A DNA stretch of 50,162 nt from an uncultured delta proteobacterium (lineage in GTDB: Bacteria > Myxococcota_A > Polyangia > Polyangiales > Polyangiaceae). Below, piece by piece: positions 7,706 through 15,928 of this stretch. The stretch covers positions 1 to 50,162 of the forward strand of contig CAIVJW010000333.1 of NCBI GenBank assembly GCA_903906315.1, read 5' to 3'. The first letter of the stretch is position 1; every line of letters begins with the position of its first letter. The position numbers were made by a program, and so were the translations under genes. The notes beneath the pieces were generated by a model that was given only the letters and a program-made list of their open reading frames with translations, was not told the DNA's origin and searched no databases.

Positions 7706-9517
7706 TCAGTAGGGCGAGGGCTTGTAGTCCTTCATCGGCGCCGCGGGGGTCGCGGGGAGCGCCTGGAGCCGCGCCGAGACGCGATCGTCGGTCGGGCCCA
7801 CGCTCACCCGCTGCGGCTTCCAGCCGGCCTTCTCGAGCGAGATCACGTGCGCCGCGGCCGCGTCGGCGAAGCGCGCCTCGCAGGGCGTGGCCGGGCAGAT
7901 CGGCCTGCCCGCCTCGGTCACCACGGCGCCGGCCGGCTCGCTCTCGACGCGGACCACCCGCGGCGCGCGCGCGGGCGGATCGGCGGTCGTGACCGTCGTC
8001 GGGCTGGGCGGCGCGGTCGGCGTCGGCGCGGCGGCGCTGGCCTCCTGGGTCGCGCTCTCGCCTGCGGGGCGCGCGCCGGACGTCGTCACGACGACCGCGG
8101 CCGCGGCGATGGCGATGGCGACGGCGGCGCCGAGGATCGGCCCGAGCCCCCGCCGAGACCGCCCACGAAACGCCGCGATCTCGGCCTCTTCGTCCACCGC
8201 GGTGCGCTGAGCCGCGCCGAGCGAGTCGCCCGACGACGGAGCCGGCGCGGCCGGTCCCGGGGGGGCGGCTCCGGCGCGCCGCGTGTCGGCAGCGGCGTCG
8301 TCCGCCCGCTCGTACGGTGTCGTGGGCACCGCGCTCGGGTCGACCGAGGCGGGCAGCGGCGGCTCGGGCGCGGCCCACGTCTGCGCCTCCGTCGGCGCGG
8401 CAGCGAGCGCCCGCGGCGGAGGGGCGCCGGGCGACGGGCGCGTGGCCGCGACGGCGAACGGATCGGCCGCCGGGGGCGTCAGGATCGGATCGGGCCCCGG
8501 TCGCGTCGACGCCTCGACCGACGCGGGCGGAGCCGCGCGCGGCAGGGCCTCGTGGGTCGAATACGGCGACGACTCGCCGATCGACCGCAGCGCGACCAGC
8601 AGCTCGTCGGTCGAGGCGTAGCGGGCGACCGGATCCTTCGCGAGGCAGCGCTCGACGATCGCCTCCATCTCGGGCGAGATCACGAGGCCCTCGCGCTGCC
8701 CGGCGATCGGCGGGAGCGCCTCGTTCACGTGGGCCAGCAGCGTGTGCATGTTGGTCCCGCGGTCGAACGGGACCTTTCCGCACAGCATCTCGTAGATCAT
8801 CACCCCGAGCGCGTAGAGGTCGGTGCGCGCGGAGACGTCGTGGCCGAGGATCTGCTCCGGCGACATGTACTTGGGCGACCCCAGGAAGAGGCCCTCCTCG
8901 GTGAGGTCGCCGGTCGTCGCGCCGGTCACGACCTTCACGAGGCCGAAATCGAGCACCTTCACGACGTCGTGCTCGTCGCCGTGGTCGCTGAGCAGCACGT
9001 TCCCCGGCTTCAGGTCCCGGTGCACGACGCCGATCTTGTGCGCCTCGCGCACCCCGCGGCAGATCTGCCGCGCGATGTGGGCGGCGCGCGCCTCGGGGAA
9101 CGGGCCGTCCTCGCGGAGCGCGCGGTACAGCGTGCGCCCCTCGATGTACTCCATCGCGATGTAGTAGAGGTCCGCGTCGTCGGCCTTGCCGTAGTCGAAG
9201 ATGGTGACCGTGTTCGGGTGGTTGATCTTCGAGGCCGTCGACGCCTCGAGGAAGAAGCGCCGGTGGAACTCGGGGTCGTGGTCGCCGTCGTACCGAGGCG
9301 AGAGCACCTTGACGGCGCAGACCCGCCCGAGGGGCGCCTGAACGGCCGTGTAGACCTTGCCCATCCCGCCGCGCGCGATGACGCCGGTGATGCGGAAGCG
9401 GGCGTTGATGGTGCGACCGACGAGCGGATCGACGGTCTGGCTTCGCGGGGCGCGCTCCGCCCCGGGCGCCCCCCGCGCCTGCGACTCCGCAGCTGATCCC
9501 GATCGATGCTCGCTCAT
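7706..9517 (-). CDS. Ser/Thr protein kinase with PEGA-like C-terminal domain
   Basis: A 603-residue membrane kinase. The kinase domain spans about residues 40-305: glycine loop ARGGMGKV, ATP-binding Lys70 (CAVK), HRDLKPGN (166-173), DFG (190-192) and the activation segment ending SPKYMSPEQ. All catalytic residues are present, so it should be active. A proline/alanine-rich region leads to one transmembrane helix (about 455-480). The external tail has a PEGA-like module (VRVESEPAGAVVTEAG...) that may bind the envelope. The gene lies between the riboswitch-controlled lipoprotein (410 bases upstream) and the TonB receptor (128 bases downstream), all on one strand. Targets unknown. Confidence 0.9.
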   Translation of the reverse strand: MSEHRSGSAAESQARGAPGAERAPRSQTVDPLVGRTINARFRITGVIARGGMGKVYTAVQAPLGRVCAVKVLSPRYDGDHDPEFHRRFFLEASTASKINHPNTVTIFDYGKADDADLYYIAMEYIEGRTLYRALREDGPFPEARAAHIARQICRGVREAHKIGVVHRDLKPGNVLLSDHGDEHDVVKVLDFGLVKVVTGATTGDLTEEGLFLGSPKYMSPEQILGHDVSARTDLYALGVMIYEMLCGKVPFDRGTNMHTLLAHVNEALPPIAGQREGLVISPEMEAIVERCLAKDPVARYASTDELLVALRSIGESSPYSTHEALPRAAPPASVEASTRPGPDPILTPPAADPFAVAATRPSPGAPPPRALAAAPTEAQTWAAPEPPLPASVDPSAVPTTPYERADDAAADTRRAGAAPPGPAAPAPSSGDSLGAAQRTAVDEEAEIAAFRGRSRRGLGPILGAAVAIAIAAAAVVVTTSGARPAGESATQEASAAAPTPTAPPSPTTVTTADPPARAPRVVRVESEPAGAVVTEAGRPICPATPCEARFADAAAAHVISLEKAGWKPQRVSVGPTDDRVSARLQALPATPAAPMKDYKPSPY

Positions 9518-9927
9518 GCTGGGCCCGGCCGGGCGCCGCGGCCCGGCGACGGGAGCGCGATCACGGCGTGCGAGGGGCGTTGGTCCGGTCCGTGGCCCTC
9601 GCGCTGATCACCCGGCGCGCGGCCACGTCACTCCGAAGGTATCACGGGCGGAGCGGCGAGGGCGCGGTTCGATCGGATTGCGGCCCGAAGCTCATCGAAT
9701 GCCCTCCTCGACGGGGGCGCTGTCGAGCCCCCGCCCGTTGACCTGGCGCGCCGTTTCCGCGTCGAAGCCTGGGCTTTGGCGCGGGGCGTGCCCCCTTCGC
9801 ACGTCGGTTCGGGGGCGCGCCCGTCGTTCGCGTGAGCGCGAGATCGTACGGCGTTCGGGGGCGCGCAGGCCGCGACGACCGCGGGCCGCGCCAGGCGTTG
9901 CGCCTCGCCGGCTCGCGGGCTTTCGAC
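9518..9927. other. 410-base gap between kinase and lipoprotein genes
   Basis: No frame in this gap shows convincing coding character, and no tRNA or small RNA signature was seen. It must hold the 3' end of the riboswitch-controlled lipoprotein transcript and probably a promoter for the kinase gene, but I could not assign good promoter elements. The only clear structure is the hairpin at 9712-9733. Confidence 0.4.
9712..9733 (-). terminator. Hairpin between lipoprotein and kinase genes
   Basis: A perfect 7-base inverted repeat, CGGGGGC (9712-9718) and GCCCCCG (9727-9733), with an 8-base loop. It lies about 200 bases downstream of the lipoprotein stop and upstream of the kinase start. No T-run follows, so intrinsic termination is doubtful; it could be an RNA 3' stabiliser. 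Confidence 0.3.
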
Positions 9928-11244
9928 CTACGGGGTCGTGCTCGCCAGGACGACGAACGTGGTCTTGCCGGTGGCGTCCGGGGCGCCGACCCAGAGCCGC
10001 CCCGCGTCGTCGGTCATCAGCGTGAGCTGCGCGCCCAGGGCTCCGAGCCCGAGGAGCTTCGCCGGCGCGCCCTGCGGTGCCACGTGACCTCCGCTCACCG
10101 TGAAGCGCTGACCGACGACGTCCATCGGCGCGAAGCTCGTCGGATCCGACGGCTGGAACGCGATCCGTCCCTCGCCGTCCGCGCCGGGGGCCATCGCCGC
10201 GAGCGACGATCCGAAGCCGGGCAAGGTGAAGAGGACGTCGCCCTTCGCCGCCGGCGCCCCCCGCGCGATCGCGGACCCCGCCCAGCCGCGCGCCTCCTGA
10301 TCGCCGGAGAAGCTCGTCATCACCGCGAACACGTTGCCCTCGAGGTCCGCGGCGACCGGGCCCGAGGCGTCGCCCCAGGCGTCCACGAGCACCGGCGCGG
10401 CGCACGTCCCGTCGCCCTTGGGCGCCAGCCGGGGGTCGCTCCCCGAAGCGCCGCACGAGTCGGCCGCGTACAGGCCGTTCACGCTGGCCTGGGCGTCGTC
10501 GAGCCTGGACGCCCCGCTGTAGATCACGCGCCCCACGCCGCCCGCGCCGACGGCGGCGAGCGCGTACGGCCCGTTCACCGGGTAGCGCGCGGCGACGGCG
10601 GCGCCCTTCGCGAAGAAGAGCTCGCCCTGCGTGGCCGGGTAGGCGCCCGTCCACGACAGCGCCGTCCACTCGAAGAACGGCAGATCGAGGGCCTGCAGGC
10701 CGAGGAACGCCTTCGGGTCGGCGATCTGCGGCGCGATCTCGGCCTTCGTCGCGCCCATCGTCCCGGTCGCCCCCGCGGGCGGCGCGAACCGGGTGAGCTC
10801 GACCGTGCCGGCCTGCGATCCGGGGCCGGTCGTCAGCGGGCCGCCGTGGCGCCCCCACGAGGGCACGTCCATCCCGAGGACGACGTCGACCTCGTAGCGC
10901 GCGACCGCGCACAAGGTCCCGTCGGCGATCGTGAAGAGCGCCTCGAAGCCCTTTGGATCGAGGCAAACCTGCGCCGCTCCGCCGCCCGCGCCGCCTCCGT
11001 GCGACGAGCCCCCCGCGCTCGAGCCCCCCGCGCCTCCTGCCGCCTGTCCGCCGCCGCCGCCTCCAGCGCCCGTCGTCGTCGTCGTCGGTGTTGCCGTCGC
11101 CGCCGTCGTACCGCCCGACGGGCTCAGGTTCTCCTGATTGTCGCCGCACGCCACGAGCGCCACCACGATCGCGCCGAGCCCCGCCGCGCGCGCGCCTATT
11201 CGGCCGGCCCCGCTGCGCGTGGGCGCCGTATTCTTCTCGTTCAT
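9928..11244 (-). CDS. Cobalamin-riboswitch-controlled lipoprotein
   Basis: A 438-residue lipoprotein: basic N-terminus, hydrophobic segment and lipobox LVAC (Cys33), then a Thr/Gly-rich linker (about 45-92). The mature part has repeated strand-rich segments with short turns, such as GPVAADLEGNVFAVM and DAGRLWVGAPDATGKTTFVVL, which recall beta-propeller blades. Start ATG 11244 is supported by GGAGG five bases upstream. The ATG overlaps the stop of a 33-codon leader ORF (ATGA). A cobalamin riboswitch begins about 310 bases upstream. No BtuB, transporter or cobalamin-enzyme motif is present. I infer a surface or periplasmic corrinoid-related role, perhaps analogous to BtuG lipoproteins. The lipoprotein and riboswitch are seen; the fold and function are inference. 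Confidence 0.75.
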   Translation of the reverse strand: MNEKNTAPTRSGAGRIGARAAGLGAIVVALVACGDNQENLSPSGGTTAATATPTTTTTGAGGGGGGQAAGGAGGSSAGGSSHGGGAGGGAAQVCLDPKGFEALFTIADGTLCAVARYEVDVVLGMDVPSWGRHGGPLTTGPGSQAGTVELTRFAPPAGATGTMGATKAEIAPQIADPKAFLGLQALDLPFFEWTALSWTGAYPATQGELFFAKGAAVAARYPVNGPYALAAVGAGGVGRVIYSGASRLDDAQASVNGLYAADSCGASGSDPRLAPKGDGTCAAPVLVDAWGDASGPVAADLEGNVFAVMTSFSGDQEARGWAGSAIARGAPAAKGDVLFTLPGFGSSLAAMAPGADGEGRIAFQPSDPTSFAPMDVVGQRFTVSGGHVAPQGAPAKLLGLGALGAQLTLMTDDAGRLWVGAPDATGKTTFVVLASTTP

Positions 11245-11342
11245 CTCCGCCTCCGTGCGGGCGCCGTTCCCGCGCCCTCGATCGGGTCCAGGTGGAGCCA
11301 TGGAACGCGGGCACGCGGCGCCATTGCCGGGTGACCGCCCAT
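11241..11342 (-). CDS. Putative 33-residue leader peptide
   Basis: A short ORF starts with ATG (11342-11340) right after GGGGAGGAG (11353-11345), which holds a strong Shine-Dalgarno core. It runs 33 codons and ends with TGA at 11243-11241. That stop overlaps the lipoprotein start codon as ATGA, so ribosomes finishing the leader could reinitiate on the lipoprotein gene. The peptide is MGGHPAMAPRARVPWLHLDP followed by a short Arg-ending tail; it has no recognisable domain. Its ribosome site and start codon lie inside the two competing hairpins downstream of the riboswitch. Translation is not proven, and the overlap could be chance in GC-rich DNA. Confidence 0.4.
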   Translation of the reverse strand: MGGHPAMAPRARVPWLHLDPIEGAGTAPARRRR

Positions 11343-11359
11343 GGCTCCTCCCCGGAGCC
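11294..11359 (-). promoter_or_regulatory. Two mutually exclusive hairpins (riboswitch expression platform)
   Basis: Segment GGAGCC (minus strand, 11348-11343) can pair two ways. In hairpin 1 it pairs with GGCTCC (11359-11354) across a 5-base loop, placing part of GGGGAGGAG in the loop and stem. In hairpin 2 the longer GGAGCCATGG (11348-11339) pairs perfectly over 10 bases with CCATGGCTCC (11303-11294), hiding the leader start codon. Both cannot form at once. No T-run follows, so control of translation is more likely than transcription termination. The pairing is read from sequence; the switching role is inference. Confidence 0.45.
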
Positions 11360-11368
11360 TCGGACGGC

Positions 11369-11558
11369 CTCGACGCAGCAGGTTTCCTGGCTCCCGGATC
11401 GTCCTCCAGCAGGCCCTTCCCAGGTGCGCTCGCGCGCTCCCAGTGGCGTACCTGCCTTCGTCCCCGGATACAGTGGCGGGGGCCGCGCCGGCGTTTCACC
11501 GGCTTCCCTGTTGTCCGGCGCGCGAAGCCGAAAGCTCCTCGCGCGCCCACTGCTCGAG
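11369..11558 (-). promoter_or_regulatory. Cobalamin (AdoCbl-type) riboswitch
   Basis: Read on the minus strand, the conserved cobalamin aptamer elements appear in order. P1 5' arm CTCGAGCAG (11558-11550) pairs with CTGCGTCGAG (11378-11369) with one bulged base. P2 is GGCGCGCGA with TCGCGCGCC. Then come AGGGAAGCCGGTGAAA, the CCCGCCACTGT core, CCACTGGGAGC, CCTGGGAAGG and the B12-box AGCCAGGAAACCTGC. Elements and spacing fit the family closely. Such aptamers bind adenosylcobalamin and usually repress downstream cobalamin synthesis or uptake genes. The first gene downstream is the lipoprotein ending at 9928, about 125 bases from the aptamer. Confidence 0.93.
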
Positions 11559-11588
11559 ATCGGCGGGCCTCGAATCGCCCGCTCGGGC

Positions 11589-11617
11589 CCGATGCCCGAA
11601 GCGCGCGGCGCCGTCAA
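11589..11617 (-). promoter_or_regulatory. Candidate promoter for riboswitch transcript
   Basis: On the minus strand TTGACG (11617-11612) matches the sigma-70 -35 consensus at five of six positions. It is followed after 17 bases by CATCGG, a poor -10. A start near 11582 would place the transcript about 25 bases before the aptamer P1. The weak -10 makes this only a candidate. Confidence 0.28.
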
Positions 11618-11681
11618 GCGCGGGGCGGCGCCGAATCGCTCGCGGCCGATCCCGCACGGACTCGTTGCAGTCTCGGTTCAG

Positions 11682-13397
11682 ATGGACGAACCTTGGCCCC
11701 GGTCGTCGGTCGTGAACAAACCCGCTCCTGCCCCGATCACCTCCGGAACGGTCGTCAACGACCGTTACGACATCCGCCAGAGCCTCGGCAAGGGCGGCAT
11801 GGGTGAGGTGTTCCTCGCGTTCGATCGCTCCACCCAGCAGAGCGTCGCGCTCAAGGTCGTGCGCGAGGAATCGCGCATGCCGGGCGACGACGAGGCGCTG
11901 CGGCAGGAGCTCCTCCTCGCCCGGCAGGTGAGCCACCCGAACGTGTGTCGGGTGCACGACCTCGCGCCGAGCCCGTGGGGCCCCGTCCTCGTGATGGAGG
12001 AGATCCGCGGCCAGACGCTCCACACGCACATCCGCAAGCGCAAGGCCCAGGGCGGCTACACGGCCGACGAGTTCCGGAAGATCGCCACCGAGGTCTGCGC
12101 CGGGCTCGCCGCCATCCACGCGCAGGGCCTCGTGCACGGCGATCTCAAGCCGGGCAACGTCATGGTCACCGAGGGCCGCGCCGTCATCCTGGACTTCGGC
12201 TTCGCTCAGGAGCGCGCGCGCGCCTCCGCCCGCCGGCCCGGGGCGCCGCCCGACGGCGGGACGCCGAACTACATGTCCCCGGAGCGCCTCCGCAGCGGCG
12301 GAGCCAGCGCCGAGGACGACGTCTACGCGATGGCGCTCACGCTCTGGGAGATGTGGACCTGCCGCGTCCCGGAGCCCGGCTACAAGCCGCGCGTCAAGCC
12401 GATGAAGCAGCAGATCATGTTCGACGTGCCGAGCGGCCTGTCGAACGACGAGGTCCGCCAGATCTTCCGCGGCCTGAACGAGGACCCGAACCAGCGGCCG
12501 CAGGCGCGTCACTTCCGCTTCTTCAACCCGTCGCAGCTCACCACCAGCCCCATCCAGCTGCCGCGCGAGCGCCTCGACCCGGGGCCGCCGCTCGGCCGCG
12601 CGCAGACGTCCACGTTCACGCCGGGCGCGCAGGCCCTCCTCTGCACCTACGCGACGAACGCGCCCGAGATGGTCGGCACGCTGATGGTGCTCGACAAGCC
12701 GTCGCTCACGATCGGCCGCCGCAGCGACCAGGACCTCACGGTGCCGGAGGCGACCGTCTCCGGCACGCACGCGATCCTGCGCTGGCAGTCGGGCTCCTGG
12801 CAGATCGAGGACCTCGGCAGCACGAACGGCAGCTACGCGGACCACAACTACGAGCGCAAGAACCAGGTCTCGCTGATGCACGGCGGCGAGGCCCAGGTCG
12901 GCGAGTGCCGGCTCAAGCTCGTCAGCTTCGGCCCCGACTCGGCGGGCCACAAGAAGGCGCGCCAGTACCTGGCGAAGCGCGACGGCCTGACGGGGCTCTA
13001 CGTGCGCGATCAGGTCATGAAGGCCATCGACGAGGACGGCCTCTTCTCGGACTGGGGCGAGGTGCCGATGCAGGTCGCGCGCTACGAGCTCCGCGGGCCG
13101 AACCGGCAGGTGAGCGAGCGGCCGACCATCCTCGAGATGCTCGCCCTGCGCCGCGCCGCGCAGCGCATCGTCGAGCTCACGGAGATGCTCTTGCTCTGCC
13201 TGACGCCCGCCGTCGCAGGGCGCACCGGCCCGCTCTCGTTCGTGGTGTCCATGCTCGGCCCGACGGTCGAAGAGGCCCGCCACGTCGTCGAGCAGGTCGT
13301 CTCGCAGGTGCAAGGGATGCTCCCCGACACGCTCGAGCTCGGGGCCACCATCGTGAAGGGCGAGCCTGGCCGGCCCGCGCGCACGCTCCTCGATTAG
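11682..13397 (+). CDS. Kinase-FHA-GGDEF-like signalling protein
   Basis: A 571-residue soluble protein with three modules. Residues 29-285 are a Hanks-type kinase: GKGGMGEV, Lys58 (VALK), catalytic loop HGDLKPGN (152-159), DFG (171-173), then YMSPER. The usual HRD Arg is Gly, so activation-loop dependence may differ. Residues 335-415 are an FHA domain (TIGRRSDQDL, SGTHA, LGSTNGSY), which binds phosphothreonine. From 424 on, KRDGLTGLYVRDQ resembles the start of a GGDEF domain, but no GG(D/E)EF motif follows, so cyclic-di-GMP synthesis is unlikely. The ATG at 11682 lacks a clear ribosome site; GTG 11712 is an alternative. It heads a likely operon with the next two genes and is divergent from the riboswitch transcript. 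Confidence 0.88.
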   Translation: MDEPWPRSSVVNKPAPAPITSGTVVNDRYDIRQSLGKGGMGEVFLAFDRSTQQSVALKVVREESRMPGDDEALRQELLLARQVSHPNVCRVHDLAPSPWGPVLVMEEIRGQTLHTHIRKRKAQGGYTADEFRKIATEVCAGLAAIHAQGLVHGDLKPGNVMVTEGRAVILDFGFAQERARASARRPGAPPDGGTPNYMSPERLRSGGASAEDDVYAMALTLWEMWTCRVPEPGYKPRVKPMKQQIMFDVPSGLSNDEVRQIFRGLNEDPNQRPQARHFRFFNPSQLTTSPIQLPRERLDPGPPLGRAQTSTFTPGAQALLCTYATNAPEMVGTLMVLDKPSLTIGRRSDQDLTVPEATVSGTHAILRWQSGSWQIEDLGSTNGSYADHNYERKNQVSLMHGGEAQVGECRLKLVSFGPDSAGHKKARQYLAKRDGLTGLYVRDQVMKAIDEDGLFSDWGEVPMQVARYELRGPNRQVSERPTILEMLALRRAAQRIVELTEMLLLCLTPAVAGRTGPLSFVVSMLGPTVEEARHVVEQVVSQVQGMLPDTLELGATIVKGEPGRPARTLLD

Positions 13398-13407
13398 CCG
13401 GTCCTCG

Positions 13408-14082
13408 ATGCCCAGGTCTCCGCTGCACTCGAGCCCGCCGTCACAGCCCTCGCCCTACCGGTACCTCGGCCGGGGCGGCGCTGACCGCCCCGTGCGGCTC
13501 CAGATCGTGATCGCGCTCGTCGCGGGCCTCGTGCTCGTGGCCGTCCCGCTCTACCTCTGGCGCAGGCCGCGGCCGGAGCCGATCCCGAGCGCCGACGCGG
13601 CTCAGCACGACGGCGGTGTGCCGACGCAGCAGACGGCCCTCGCGGCCGACGCGGGCGCGAACGGCGTCGCGGGCGCGGTGATGGCGACGGGGGACGGCGG
13701 CGCGTCGCGGTCGATCTCGCTCTCGCCGTTCACGCCGATCCGCTGCGAGAACCCCGGCCCCGGCAAGACGCCGCCGGAGCGCTGCGACCACGTCACCTTC
13801 TTCGAGGACGCGCTCGCCCGCGCGATCCGCGACAACGCCGCGTGCGCCCCCTCGGCGAAGAGCCCCGTCGACGTGAGCTTCGTGCTCGAGACGGACTTCC
13901 GGCGCAAGAAGCTCAACGTCTTCGTCGGCAAGTCGAGCAGCGTGAAGCGCGACAAGACGAAGGAGCTGCTCCGCTGCATCAAGCGGGCGATGCCGACGCC
14001 GGACTGGGCGACGATCAGCCACCAGTACGTGCGGTACAAGGTCAAGGTGACCGCGACGTACCCGCCGAGCGAGAGCTTCTGA
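13408..14082 (+). CDS. Single-TM protein with AgmX/PglI-like C-terminal domain
   Basis: A 224-residue protein with a proline-rich cytoplasmic N-terminus, one transmembrane helix (QIVIALVAGLVLVAVPLYLW, about residues 31-50), an acidic/alanine-rich spacer and a C-terminal domain of about 110 residues. Four Cys in that domain (near RCENPG, ERCDH, AACAPS and LLRCIKR) could form disulfides outside the cytoplasm. The pattern of a residue-rich helix, a strand pair and a late CIKRAMP segment recalls AgmX/PglI-type C-terminal (TonB-like) domains of myxobacterial gliding proteins; this is a tentative match. It starts 10 bases after the kinase-FHA gene and ends 10 bases before the Omp85 gene, which suggests one operon linking cytoplasm to outer membrane. 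Confidence 0.6.
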   Translation: MPRSPLHSSPPSQPSPYRYLGRGGADRPVRLQIVIALVAGLVLVAVPLYLWRRPRPEPIPSADAAQHDGGVPTQQTALAADAGANGVAGAVMATGDGGASRSISLSPFTPIRCENPGPGKTPPERCDHVTFFEDALARAIRDNAACAPSAKSPVDVSFVLETDFRRKKLNVFVGKSSSVKRDKTKELLRCIKRAMPTPDWATISHQYVRYKVKVTATYPPSESF

Positions 14083-14092
14083 CCGGCGCGTG

Positions 14093-15925
14093 ATGAGGCG
14101 CGTCGGTCCGGCCTTTCTGGCCGCGAGCCTCGCCGTTGCGCTCGTCGCCCCGGGATCGGCGCACGCGGGCGAGGGGCCGCCGGCGCGCGTGGCGGGCGGC
14201 TACTCCCGCTACGAGCTCGACTCGATCCGGACGGCGCTCGCGCGGACGGGCACGTCGGTCGAGGACCAGCCGGAGGGGCAGGTCGTCGAGGCGGTCGACG
14301 TCGTGCCGCTCGAGGTGCTCGAGGACCGCGACGTCCCGCCGCTCAAGTTCGCGTGGGGCTTCCTCAACTGGTTCCACTCGGTCACGCGGCCGAGCATCGT
14401 CCGTCGCGAGGTGCTGATCGAGGTCGGCGCGGCGTGGAGCCAGGCGCTCGTCGACGAGACGGCGCGCAACCTCCGCGCGCTGCCGCAGCTGTCGACCGTG
14501 CTCTGCCTCGCGACGCGCGGCTCGGCCCCGGGGCGCGTCCGCCTGCTCGTGGTCACGAAGGACGTCTGGAGCCTGCGGCTCAACTCGGATTGGCGCTTCT
14601 CCGGCGGTCGCCTCGAGCGGCTCGCCCTGCAGCCGACCGAGGAGAACATCCTCGGCTCGCACCAGCTCGTCGCGGCGCAGCTCCAGCTCGACCTCGCGGC
14701 GTACTCGCTGGGCGCGCGCTACCAGCTGCCGCGCATCGACACGAGCTACGTCGGTCTCGCGACCGAGGCGAACGTGATCGTGAGCCGCACGTCCGGGCAG
14801 CCCGAGGGATCCTTCGGCGGCTTCAGCTACGGCCAACCGCTCTACTCCACGCTCGCCGAGTGGTCGTGGACGGCCTCGATGAGCTGGCGCAATGACGTGA
14901 AGCGGCGCTTCTGCTCTCCGGGCGGCGCCGTGCGGTGCGCGGCGGACGGCCTGGTCGCCGGCTTCGACGCGACCTCGACGCCGGGCCACGACGCCATCCC
15001 GTGGGAGTACCGCCGCGACCTCGTGAGCGGCAGCGAGGCGGTCACGCGGTCGTTCGGGTCGGTCGCGAAGAACGATTTCACGCTCGCGGTCGAGGTCGAT
15101 CGCGCGCGCTACCGCACCTACGACCCCGGGGACGTGGCGCCGGCGGCGGCGCAGGAGTTCGCCCGCAAGGTCGTGCCGGTGAGCGACACGCGCGTCGGTC
15201 CGACGGTCGCGTGGCACGCCTACTCGACGAAGTACTTGCGTGTGAAGGACCTCAACAGCCTCGGGCTGCAGGAGGACTATCGCATCGGCCACGAGCTCCT
15301 GGTGAAGCTCGTGCCGGTCGCGCGCGCGCTCGGATCGTCGCGCGACTACGTCGCGATCCGGACGGCGGCCGCGTACACGATCCCCCTCGGCGACGGCCTC
15401 GCGCGCGCGTGGTTCGAGTCGGACGCGTCGTTCGCGACCGACGGCGGCGTGCCGGATGCGGCGCTCGACGGCGGGCTGCGCATCGCCACGCCGTCGTTTC
15501 TCGTGGGGCGGCTGGTGCTCGACGGGTACGTCCAGAACCGCTTCCGGAACTACCTCAACGCGCAGTCGTCGCTCGGTGGCGAGGGGCGCCTGCGCGGCTA
15601 CCCGACCCAGGCGTTCGTGGGCAAGGACGTCGTCGCGTACAGCGCCGAGCTCCGCAGCAAGCCGCTCGAGTTCTGGTCGGTCGAGCTCGGCGCGGCCGCC
15701 TTCTACGACGCCGGCGACGCGTTCGACGGCTTCTCGGACCTTCACCCGAAGCAGTCCGCGGGAGGCGGGCTGCGGATGCTGTTTCCGCAGCTCGACCGCG
15801 TCGTGATGCGCGTGGACTGGGGTGTCCCGCTCACGCCCGGCTTCTACAAGGGCGGCTTCCCGGGCGACATCGTCGTCACGTTCCGCCAGGCCTTCGCGAT
15901 GCCGACGGTGCCGACGCTGTGGTAG
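14093..15925 (+). CDS. Omp85-family outer-membrane protein
   Basis: About 610 residues with a clear signal peptide ending AHA. One POTRA-like segment follows (VVEAVDVVPLEVLEDRDVPP, then VRREVLIEVGAAWSQALVDE), then a beta-barrel of alternating amphipathic strands. The hallmark loop motif LRGYP occurs near residue 500, matching the (V/L)RG(F/Y) lid-lock motif of the BamA/TamA/FhaC superfamily, and the protein ends with aromatic W. Such proteins insert or secrete outer-membrane substrates. Length and a single POTRA-like unit differ from housekeeping BamA. ATG 14093 is preferred over the adjacent GTG 14090. Downstream it converges with ychF, with only 3 bases between stops. Confidence 0.75.
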   Translation: MRRVGPAFLAASLAVALVAPGSAHAGEGPPARVAGGYSRYELDSIRTALARTGTSVEDQPEGQVVEAVDVVPLEVLEDRDVPPLKFAWGFLNWFHSVTRPSIVRREVLIEVGAAWSQALVDETARNLRALPQLSTVLCLATRGSAPGRVRLLVVTKDVWSLRLNSDWRFSGGRLERLALQPTEENILGSHQLVAAQLQLDLAAYSLGARYQLPRIDTSYVGLATEANVIVSRTSGQPEGSFGGFSYGQPLYSTLAEWSWTASMSWRNDVKRRFCSPGGAVRCAADGLVAGFDATSTPGHDAIPWEYRRDLVSGSEAVTRSFGSVAKNDFTLAVEVDRARYRTYDPGDVAPAAAQEFARKVVPVSDTRVGPTVAWHAYSTKYLRVKDLNSLGLQEDYRIGHELLVKLVPVARALGSSRDYVAIRTAAAYTIPLGDGLARAWFESDASFATDGGVPDAALDGGLRIATPSFLVGRLVLDGYVQNRFRNYLNAQSSLGGEGRLRGYPTQAFVGKDVVAYSAELRSKPLEFWSVELGAAAFYDAGDAFDGFSDLHPKQSAGGGLRMLFPQLDRVVMRVDWGVPLTPGFYKGGFPGDIVVTFRQAFAMPTVPTLW

Positions 15926-15928
15926 CCG

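Noticed and set aside
5061-7712. 883-codon plus-strand frame opposite the TonB receptor
   Set aside because: Low-complexity translation rich in Arg/Val/Asp; the minus strand has a full receptor with signal peptide and ribosome site.
12970-13397. Active diguanylate cyclase domain in the kinase-FHA protein
   Set aside because: The N-terminal RDGLTGLYVRD pattern is present but no GG(D/E)EF loop follows.
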